From Pseudomonas sp. TH10 (lineage in GTDB: Bacteria > Pseudomonadota > Gammaproteobacteria > Pseudomonadales > Pseudomonadaceae): DNA of 46,714 bases. This document shows positions 40,232 through 46,714 of the stretch, piece after piece (positions within the stretch are counted from its first letter, which is position 1; every line of letters begins with the position of its first letter). Location: assembly GCF_016651255.1 (NCBI RefSeq), contig NZ_JAEKEG010000048.1, positions 1 through 46,714 on the forward strand, in the 5' to 3' direction. A program made the position numbers and the translations under genes. The notes beneath the pieces are model-generated. The model was given only the letters and a program-made list of their open reading frames with translations, was not told where the DNA came from and made no database searches.

Positions 40232-41473
40232 TTAACGTGTCAGCACGTTGATCGTCACTACCGCTTCCTCGAAGCCAATCGAACCACCGCCGTTTTCCTG
40301 CACAGCCACCTTTGCATTGGCCACCTGCCTTGCGCCGGCTTCGCCCCGCAGTTGAGTGACGAGCTCATGAATCTGTCCTAGCCCTGTAGCACCAATCGGA
40401 TGCCCTTTACATTCCAGCCCGCCTGAGGTGTTAACTGGAATGCGCCCACCTATGGACAGCTCACCCGCCTCTGCCGCGGCACCGCCGCCGCCCATGGGGG
40501 TAAGTCCCAGGTACTCCACAGCCATGATCTCGCCCATCGCACTTGCGTCATGCACCTCAGCAACCGACACATCTTCAGGACCCAAACCTGCCTGCTCGTA
40601 GGCAGCGTTTGCGGCACGGCGACACACTGCTTTATCGAACTCGTCGGCAGCACGAGGAGTGGCCGTCGCAATTGCAGTAGCTGCCACCCGAATTGCTCGG
40701 CGGCGATCTAATCCCAGTTTCTTCAGGCCTGCTTCAGTGCATACGATGACCGCAGCCGCACCATCTGAAAGTGGCGAGCACATCGGCATGGTTAACGGAT
40801 AGGTAATAGGCGCAGCGGCCAGAACCTCTTCAATCGTGAACGGCACACGATATTGCGCCAGAGGGTTGTGCATTGAGTGCATATGATTCTTGGATGCCAC
40901 TGCCGCTATTTGACGCTGCGTGGTACCAAAACTCTTCATCCAATGACGGCACATCGCGGCGTAGATCGCCATGAAGCGACTGTAAGGACGTGAAGACTCG
41001 CTCCCTGGCGGAACCTCAACCCCAGCACCAAGAGCGATTAACCGATCGGCATTCTCATCGGCAGTCAATACATCCCACCCGCCCTCAAAGACCGCGAGGG
41101 CGCGCGTTTTATCTTCGACGTTCATCTTCTCGGCACCCAGTGCCAGGGCGACATCACAAGACCCGGCACGCAGCGCCTGTACCGCCAACTGGAAAGCACT
41201 TGTACCTGATGCGCAGGCATTTTCAACGTTGTAAACGGGCAAACCCGTCAAGCCAATTTTAGAAAAAACGACTTGACCCGGTATGGCAATCTGGCCTTGA
41301 AGCGGGCTCTGAGTCACGCCTGCGTAGTAAGCCTGATTAATGTCTTTGATCGCGGCGCCAGCATCGCTCAACGCTGCATCCAGCGCCTCTTGGGCCAGTG
41401 ATTGCAAAGAGCGCTCGATGTGACGACCAAACTGAGTCATGCCAACGCCAGCGATATACACAGGAGTGTTCAT
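40232..41473 (-). CDS. SCP2-type thiolase / lipid-transfer protein-like acyltransferase
   Basis: This 413-residue thiolase of the SCP-x/Ltp type starts at ATG 41473 (MNTPVYIAGVGMTQFGRHIE), preferred over an ATG 7 codons upstream because family members begin here. The acyl-accepting cysteine is in NACASGTSAFQ, followed by VHDASAMGEI and GGLECKGHPIGATG with the catalytic His, and ENGGGSIGFEEA near the end. Proteins of this type perform thiolytic or retro-aldol cleavage of CoA-linked side chains, notably in steroid catabolism. That fits a bulky, branched or ring-bearing substrate. The frame is intact. Confidence 0.88.
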   Translation of the reverse strand: MNTPVYIAGVGMTQFGRHIERSLQSLAQEALDAALSDAGAAIKDINQAYYAGVTQSPLQGQIAIPGQVVFSKIGLTGLPVYNVENACASGTSAFQLAVQALRAGSCDVALALGAEKMNVEDKTRALAVFEGGWDVLTADENADRLIALGAGVEVPPGSESSRPYSRFMAIYAAMCRHWMKSFGTTQRQIAAVASKNHMHSMHNPLAQYRVPFTIEEVLAAAPITYPLTMPMCSPLSDGAAAVIVCTEAGLKKLGLDRRRAIRVAATAIATATPRAADEFDKAVCRRAANAAYEQAGLGPEDVSVAEVHDASAMGEIMAVEYLGLTPMGGGGAAAEAGELSIGGRIPVNTSGGLECKGHPIGATGLGQIHELVTQLRGEAGARQVANAKVAVQENGGGSIGFEEAVVTINVLTR

Positions 41474-41593
41474 AGGTTTCCAATTCCATGCCATTGCGTA
41501 AAGACATCCACCGCAAGATTTTTCTTATTGGTCTGCAGTACGGCACGCCAATTACAACGTGCTGAATAAAGGTACTGCGTTGGGTCTGTACGT

Positions 41594-41619
41594 GCCCCAC
41601 CACTGAAGAGTGGGTGGGC
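41594..41619. repeat. Imperfect hairpin upstream of the SCP2-type thiolase
   Basis: GCCCCACCACT and AGTGGGTGGGC form a stem with two internal mismatches around a GAAG loop. GTACGT repeats flank it on both sides (near 41588 and 41624). It lies between the alpha/beta hydrolase stop and the thiolase start, so it may act as a processing, attenuation or termination signal. No T tract is present. Confidence 0.45.
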
Positions 41620-41705
41620 ATTTGTACGTTGTATTCCCCCTCTTTTTTCGACGTTTCAATCCGAAAACCGACAAGATTCGAGGACAGGGTTCCAGGATCT
41701 GTCTC

Positions 41706-42654
41706 TTAATCTGTCTGAGCGGGGGCGAAAGCTTCGCGCAATACCTTCGCACCGAAGTCCAGCGCTTCGGCCGCACCCTCCAGGAGTCCAAGCATGCTGG
41801 CGAAACCGTGAATCTGATCACCCCACTCACGCAGAACAACCGGGATACCCGCCGCTTCCAACGCCTTTGCATAGGCGCGCCCATCATCACGCAACGGATC
41901 AAAACCGGCAGTGACGATCGTCGCCGGGGCTACCCCGCGAAGATCGGGCTGTCGCAAGGGTGAGGCAGTGGGATCCGACGCACAGCTTTCATCGGGAAGG
42001 TATTGGTGCATGAACCATTGCGAGAGATCTTTCGTTAGCAGGTAACCCTCACCATTAGCCGTGTATGACTCACTGTCCATACGACAATCTGTCAGCGGGT
42101 AGAACAGCAACTGATGGCAGATCGGCAATGCCTGACTGCGAGCCTGCTGGGCGATTACTGCAGCCAGATTTCCCCCCGCGCTATCACCGCAAACAGCGAC
42201 TCGACCTGGATCGATACCCAACTCTTTTACGTTTGCCAACAACCACTCCAATGACGCCAATGCGTCAGTGAGTGGCGGCCGGAAACTTCGCCTCAGGCGC
42301 CAGTCGATAGTCCACGGATACCACCAGAGTTTGGGCGCGTTGAGCGAGAGTCCGGCAAACATTGTCGTGGCCCTCGACGGCACCGCAGACAAAGCCTCCG
42401 CCGTGAAAGTAAAGGGTTGCAGGTAGCACATCAAAATCGCCAATGGGCCGATAAAACCGAAGCCGAAGCGGCCCACCAGGACCGCCGATACTGATGTTTT
42501 CAATCGAGGCTACTTCATCACCAGGAGCGAACGCGGACACCGATGCGTCGACGCGTGCCCGCATTTCGGATGCAGTAAGCGTACTGGTATCGAGGGAAGC
42601 GAACGACGCGTCCATAAAGTCCAGCAGTGACTGGCATTGAGGATTAAGTTTCAT
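41706..42654 (-). CDS. Hormone-sensitive-lipase-family esterase (alpha/beta hydrolase), one frameshift
   Basis: This esterase of about 315 residues has the HSL-type oxyanion motif LYFHGGGFVCG, the nucleophile elbow GDSAGGNLA, an acidic residue in GFDPLRDDG and the histidine in DQIHGFASM. The frame breaks near 42273 within the sequence that follows DYRLAPEAKFPAA. The ATG at 42654 (MKLNPQCQSLL) lies behind AGGAG. The enzyme would hydrolyse a carboxylic ester. In this context it might release the acid or alcohol from an ester form of the imported substrate, which is an inference. Confidence 0.86.
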
Positions 42655-42742
42655 TCCAAACAACTCCTGTAGTTATTGGGCACAAGAACGCTTTTTGCGG
42701 CACCACGAGGACCAGTAATAATGGCCAGCCCGTATGTGGGTT

Positions 42743-44124
42743 CTATAACTTGATCGCCTTGGGCGCCTGCCAGACTTTCATGGCTTCAATATCCGGGCCA
42801 TAGACTCGCAACATCACATCCACTTGCCCCGCCCCTCCGCCCGAAGGCAGCCAGTTTTGCGCGGGAACTCCTTCGGGTTGTGCGGGTGCGATATGAATTT
42901 CGACCCCGCCTTGCTCATCCAGCTTCACACCGCCGTTTTCTCCGACACTGTATTTGCGGCCCTCATTGGGTATGAACAATCCGCTCTCGGAGTCATAAAG
43001 CGTTGCTGACCAGAATGCGCTAGTGGGCGGTAACTGCTTTTGGGTCATACCGATTACATAGTGTTCACTGGCGAGCATCGGCTGACCATCAATTGTGCCA
43101 ATGCTCGGATATTGCGCCTCCTGAGTCGGTAGGCCCACAGGTCCCACGGCAGACTGAATCACCATGTTTCTGAGTGTCATCTCACCCTTGGGAAGAAAAA
43201 CCGCATCCAACTCAGTTGAACCTTGAGACTTGATCTTTATATCAAGCGACTCTGAACGAATGTCCGCAGCTGTTTTTGCAAACTTCTCGCCGTCGATACG
43301 CGCGACACCCGAGTTGTCGAAGTCTTTACCGGGCTCTACACCCAAGGGCTTCAACGCCGCCAATGCGGCCTGATCCATTTCATTTTCGGGATCAAAACTT
43401 GTGTGATTAAAAACGAACTGCATCACTTGCAGAAAATTATTCTTGAACACCGCTTGATCGTTACTGAATTCTGGAAACGTCACTTCACTGACAGGTTTTT
43501 TGGACGCCCCTGATATTCCGACAAGGTGAGCAGCCGTTGACCTTTCATTGCCGCAAGGTTTCGCTTCATGCGCTCGGGCTCACTCGCATGCGGGGTAACT
43601 CTCAGGGTCGCCATTGCAAAGTCACCCGTCATTTTCATGACTTTATCAACTCCGCTGATGGGCTCCCCGTTATAACCGTCGGTGTGAGACGAGTAGAACA
43701 AGATTGTCGTAGGCTTCTGAAAGTCGCCCTTGGTTGTAGACAGCGGAATATCGACATAGTGATCGTATGCCGAAGTTTCCAAAGAGGCGTAGATAGAATC
43801 AACGGCAGGAAACTGAATAACGACAGCATCATCACGTAGATCAAGCATCGATATTGAGTACAACGTATCGTTATTCGGCCGTGGGATCGCTTTGACGGTG
43901 TGGTCCATCAACCCATCAGGCACATAAAACTTATTCCAGCCATGCGTGCTAAACGGGTTGCGCTCCTGCATTGCGAAATTGTTATTAGTGTTGTACATCG
44001 CGACATACTGATATGAGCGACGGACAACATTATCGATGCCTGCATCATTTAATTCCGTGGCCATACTGGTGGCTACGCCAAGTAAGCTAGACAGCATGAC
44101 GATCGAAGCATTGAGTATTTTCAT
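42743..44124 (-). CDS. DUF1254/DUF1214 exported protein, tandem copy 1, one frameshift
   Basis: The N-terminal signal peptide (MKILNASIVMLSSLLGVATS) is followed by a DUF1254 domain (YQYVAMYNTNNNFAMQ, PRPNNDTLYSISMLDLRDD) and a DUF1214 domain (FWSATLYDSESGLFIPN, KYSVGENGGVKLDEQGG, NWLPSGGGAGQVDVMLRVYG). A frameshift near 43490, at a run of T, joins the two halves; the rebuilt length is about 460 residues. The protein is closely similar to the next gene over its whole length. The function of the family is unknown. It follows its paralogue by 70 bases and precedes the esterase. Confidence 0.87.
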
Positions 44125-44194
44125 TTTTATTTTTTACCCTTACCAAACTATCAACCCTGCCTTACGGGCTAAAGCGTAAAGCGAGCGCAACTAT

Positions 44195-45601
44195 TTATTC
44201 TTTTACGACACCCTGCAATTCGAGCTTCACTGCTTTTGGCGCATGCCATGTTTTCATGATGCCAACGTCGGGGGCGTAGATACGCATGATCAAGTCGAGT
44301 TGGGTATCGCCACCACCAGAAGGCAACCAGTTCTCCGCGACGACACCATCAGGCCTCGTCGGGGCAATATGAATATCTACCCCACCTTGAGCGTTCAACT
44401 TTACGCCTCCATTTTCCCCAACACTGTATTTATAAAATTCGTTGGGAATAAACAAGCCGTGCTTCGAATCGTAAACCGTTACTGACCAAAACGCTCGCGC
44501 TGGGGGTAACTGGTCTTTCGTCATACGAACTAAATAATGCCCACTCGCTAATATTGGCTGACCGTCAACTGTTCCTATTCCAGGGTACTGAGCCTGATCT
44601 GCCGGCATCCCGAGCGGCCCAACCGCAGACTGCAGAACCATCGGTTTCAGGGCCATATTTTTCTTGGGAACAAATAAACCGGCCAGATAAGGGTTGCCCT
44701 TAGGGTCGTTCCAAATACTCAATGATTCGGCAAGTACTTTCGCTGCAACCGTGGCAAGCCGCTCACCGTCTATATGTACGACTTTCGTTGTATCGAATGC
44801 CTTTCCCGGCTCGACGCCCAGAGGCTTGAATGCTGACAAAACTTTCTGGTCCATCTCGAAGTCTGGGTCAAAACTGGTGTGATTGAAAACAAACTGCATG
44901 ACCTCCAGAAAATTGTTTTTGAAGACAGACTGGTCGTTACTGAACGCAGGAAACTCTACAGGAGTGACGGGCCGCGCCGCCGTACCCTGAAAATCTGAAA
45001 GTGTCATCAACTGTTGAGTTTTCATCTGCGCCAAAATTCGTTCCATACGCACCTTGTCGGTCGAGTGCGGTGCAATCCGCAAGAAGGCAACTGCGAAATC
45101 GCCATTCATCTTCAGGATCCTATCGACCCCTCTTACAGGCTCACCGTGGTAATTTTTGGTGCGATCTGAATAAAATAATAGTGTTGTCGCTTTTCTGAAG
45201 TCGCCCTTTGTTGTGGACAGCGGCATTTCGACGAAATGATCGTAGGCAGAAGTTTCCAAGGATACATACTTGGAATCAAATGCAGGAAATCGGATAACGA
45301 TTGCATCATCACGCAGATCTAATGTCGAGGTGAGATACAGAGTGTCGTTATTCGGACGCGGAACGGCTGTGACTTCATGATTCTGTAGGCCAGCAGGTAC
45401 AAAAACTTTATTCCAACCATGAGTCCCAAACGGGTTTCGGTCCTGCATGGCGACATTGTTAATGGAATTGTACATCGCGACATATTGATATGAACGGAGG
45501 ACGATATTATTCAGTTCATCATCACTCATTTCTCCGGCAACGCTTTGGCAGGCATTTAGAAAACCCCATAACACAAGCAGGCTTAACCAGACTTTTTTCA
45601 T
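44195..45601 (-). CDS. DUF1254/DUF1214 exported protein, tandem copy 2
   Basis: This intact 468-residue paralogue of the previous gene starts with an export signal (MKKVWLSLLVLWGFLNACQS). The LNAC could be a weak lipoprotein box, so the protein may be lipid-anchored. A DUF1254 part (YQYVAMYNSINNVAMQ, PRPNNDTLYLTSTLDLRDD) is followed by a DUF1214 part (FWSVTVYDSKHGLFIPN, NWLPSGGGDTQLDLIMRIYA). The function is unknown. It is the first gene of the long minus-strand block, behind a predicted promoter with an operator like those of the ring operon. Codon use here looks more A/T-rich than in the left half of the window. AAGGTG precedes the ATG. Confidence 0.9.
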   Translation of the reverse strand: MKKVWLSLLVLWGFLNACQSVAGEMSDDELNNIVLRSYQYVAMYNSINNVAMQDRNPFGTHGWNKVFVPAGLQNHEVTAVPRPNNDTLYLTSTLDLRDDAIVIRFPAFDSKYVSLETSAYDHFVEMPLSTTKGDFRKATTLLFYSDRTKNYHGEPVRGVDRILKMNGDFAVAFLRIAPHSTDKVRMERILAQMKTQQLMTLSDFQGTAARPVTPVEFPAFSNDQSVFKNNFLEVMQFVFNHTSFDPDFEMDQKVLSAFKPLGVEPGKAFDTTKVVHIDGERLATVAAKVLAESLSIWNDPKGNPYLAGLFVPKKNMALKPMVLQSAVGPLGMPADQAQYPGIGTVDGQPILASGHYLVRMTKDQLPPARAFWSVTVYDSKHGLFIPNEFYKYSVGENGGVKLNAQGGVDIHIAPTRPDGVVAENWLPSGGGDTQLDLIMRIYAPDVGIMKTWHAPKAVKLELQGVVKE

Positions 45602-45859
45602 ACAAACACCTTTTTATTATATTTATGTCTTTTGAACATACCTGGAGCAATGTCCAGTCGCAGGTGAGCTCAACATTACGAAATTTCTACTCTCCCGAAG
45701 AAGGGATTGCCTCCACAGACATTACTAATTCGATGGCAACGTCCACGAGCACTTGAACATTCGAACCTGCTCAATCATCCGCTCCACTAACGTCCGTACA
45801 GCGGCGAGTGTGCCTCGCCTGCATGACCAAAATGCCGCTTGCTGTCGCCCACCATCACA

Positions 45860-45873
45860 ATACAGTGGTGTAT
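45860..45873. promoter_or_regulatory. Operator-like palindrome 4 (ATACA-N4-TGTAT) over the start site of the DUF1254 block
   Basis: The site reads ATACAGTGGTGTAT. On the minus strand it begins 4 bases after the predicted -10 box, the same distance as operator 1 at the ring operon. Its reverse complement differs from operator 5 by one base. Confidence 0.68.
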
Positions 45874-45877
45874 CTTT

Positions 45878-45906
45878 ATGCTATGGGCAAAATACACCAC
45901 CGTCAA
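45878..45906 (-). promoter_or_regulatory. Predicted sigma-70 promoter of the DUF1254-to-phosphatase block
   Basis: On the minus strand the -35 box TTGACG (45906-45901), a 17-base spacer and the -10 box TAGCAT (45883-45878) give a reasonable match. The start would lie near 45871, inside operator 4. A degenerate operator (45892-45905) overlaps the -35 box. The layout mirrors that of the ring operon. Confidence 0.55.
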
Positions 45907-46055
45907 CACGAGGCAAGAGAATTTTTCTTTGATGCATTTTTTATGTTTTCCGACTACATCAATATATTGATTTAATTATGTTTTTTTCATTTTTCCCAAA
46001 AAAAGGCGCAGCCAACGAAAGGCTTTCGTAAAAAAAGAAATCGACAAATATCAAA

Positions 46056-46069
46056 ATACACTACTGTAT
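46056..46069. promoter_or_regulatory. Operator-like palindrome 5 (ATACA-N4-TGTAT) with extended arms
   Basis: The site reads ATACACTACTGTAT, and the symmetry extends to AAAATACA/TGTATTTT (46053-46072), an 8-base perfect inverted repeat. TCGACA (46041-46046) and TGTATT (46065-46070) could form a plus-strand promoter overlapping it, directed at the acyl-CoA dehydrogenase at 46454. Confidence 0.65.
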
Positions 46070-46453
46070 TTTTTGTACAGACTGTCGGCTTCCCGAATGC
46101 CCGACTCGCAAAAGTCGATAGACATCCGCGTCCCCTTAAAACTGCCCTCCTCACCCTTCGTACCGACCGCCAGCCCAACCCTATCAACCGAGCACACGCC
46201 CTTGTTGCGACATGCACGTACCGAGAGTGGCCCAAGCCTCAAATTGCGGGACTCATCGACCCACTTGACGTTGACGAGTCGTCGAAGAAGCCATAGCATC
46301 CAAAAAATAATAGTTACCACGATTAACTATTTGACCCGCTTGGCAAGAATTGGCCCAGCCCCTCCTGCAACGCGGGCTGGCCTCTCATGCCTATGGCCCT
46401 CCTAGGCGCCCCCTTATTCCTGCCCCTCCGCTGACGGATTCTCGAGGATCACC

Positions 46454-46714
46454 ATGCAGCACTACCAAGCGCCACTACGCGACATGCGTTACGTCATTGA
46501 GGACTGGCTGCAGGCCCCTCAGGATTGGCAAAAAATGCCTGTAATGACTGGACTTGACCGCGAACTTGCCGCACAAGTTCTCGAGGAAGCCGCACGCTTT
46601 ACCAGCGGTGTGCTAGCACCGATAAATGCCGCTGGGGATCAGCAGGGGTGCCGCTATGAGAATGGAAAGGTTCACACGCCCATCGGTTTTCATGAGGCTT
46701 ACAAGGCATTTGCC
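46454..46714 (+). CDS. Acyl-CoA dehydrogenase, N-terminal part (runs off the window)
   Basis: An ATG at 46454, preceded by GAGGA, opens a frame that continues to the window end. The 87 visible residues begin MQHYQAPLRDMRYVIEDWL and include LAAQVLEEAARFTSGVLAPI, then GFHEAYKAFA. This is the N-terminal segment found in the long (about 600-residue) acyl-CoA dehydrogenases, the same subfamily as the gene at 20954-22756. It would oxidise an acyl-CoA in side-chain degradation. The catalytic part is not in view. It is divergent from the DUF1254 block. Confidence 0.85.
   Translation, partial: MQHYQAPLRDMRYVIEDWLQAPQDWQKMPVMTGLDRELAAQVLEEAARFTSGVLAPINAAGDQQGCRYENGKVHTPIGFHEAYKAFA

Larger units (their letters stand above)
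45602..46453. other. Long, partly A/T-rich divergent regulatory region
   Basis: No gene of this 852-base stretch is supported; the short open frames in it lack family sequence and binding sites. It holds two copies of the ATACA-N4-TGTAT palindrome, a degenerate third copy at 45892-45905 and a predicted minus-strand promoter. The stretch from about 45900 to 46075 is rich in A and T. Confidence 0.6.

Noticed and set aside
42265..42663. A separate small hydrolase gene upstream of the esterase
   Set aside because: It carries only the HGGGF half of the esterase; the nucleophile half follows in another frame, so it is one frameshifted gene.
45987..46405. Small overlapping open frames on both strands in the right intergenic region
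   Set aside because: No domain, poor start context and strong overlap; the region is better explained as regulatory DNA with palindromes.

Overview
The window looks like a catabolic island from a Pseudomonas-type gammaproteobacterium. The evidence is GC-rich codon use, aldolase/dehydrogenase proteins of the mhp/dmp type, a MalT-like LuxR regulator, and a DUF1302/DUF1329/Ycf48/RND gene set common in Pseudomonas accessory DNA. The genus is an inference. No rRNA, tRNA, CRISPR array or complete insertion sequence was seen.

Layout. (1) 1-888: the remains of a tyrosine recombinase. (2) 1080-12936, minus strand: a tight 13-gene ring-degradation operon. It encodes a C-C hydrolase, a two-subunit LigA/LigB-type extradiol dioxygenase, a Rieske ferredoxin, alpha and beta subunits of a BphA/HcaE-type ring-hydroxylating dioxygenase, a cis-diol dehydrogenase, a nitronate-monooxygenase-like protein, 2-hydroxypentadienoate hydratase, a feruloyl-CoA-synthetase-like ligase, acylating acetaldehyde dehydrogenase, 4-hydroxy-2-oxovalerate aldolase and a ferredoxin reductase. 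(3) 13230-13840, plus strand: a divergent TetR regulator. (4) 13829-22756, minus strand: a side-chain/beta-oxidation operon with two acyl-CoA dehydrogenases, a saccharopine-dehydrogenase-like protein, enoyl-CoA hydratase, acyl-CoA ligase, a CurA-like reductase and an SDR. (5) 23097-26392, plus strand: a FadJ-like multifunctional enzyme and a thiolase. (6) 26432-29048, minus strand: a MaoC pair and two tandem SDRs. (7) 29428-32103, plus strand: a large LuxR/MalT-type regulator. (8) 32222-45601, minus strand: an uptake/processing block with two DUF1254/DUF1214 proteins, an alpha/beta hydrolase, an SCP2-type thiolase, a DUF1302 barrel, DUF1329, a Ycf48-like protein, an RND permease and a class A acid phosphatase. 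(9) 46454 to the window end, plus strand: the start of a third acyl-CoA dehydrogenase.

Together the genes describe import of a hydrophobic arylalkyl compound, CoA activation and shortening of its side chain, dihydroxylation and meta-cleavage of the ring, and conversion of the C5 fragment to pyruvate and acetyl-CoA. The substrate cannot be read from sequence.

The most notable signal is a 14-bp palindrome, ATACA-N4-TGTAT. It occurs three times between the ring operon and the TetR gene and twice more about 33 kb away, between the DUF1254 genes and the last acyl-CoA dehydrogenase. In two predicted promoters it sits at exactly the same distance downstream of the -10 box. This suggests that one TetR repressor controls both ends of the island.

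About half of the genes carry single-base frameshifts, often at homopolymers and often in otherwise perfect family motifs. Sequencing or assembly indels explain most of them better than real decay, though one SDR also has an in-frame stop. Genes with one lesion are listed as CDS and those with two or more as pseudogene; the call names the state.
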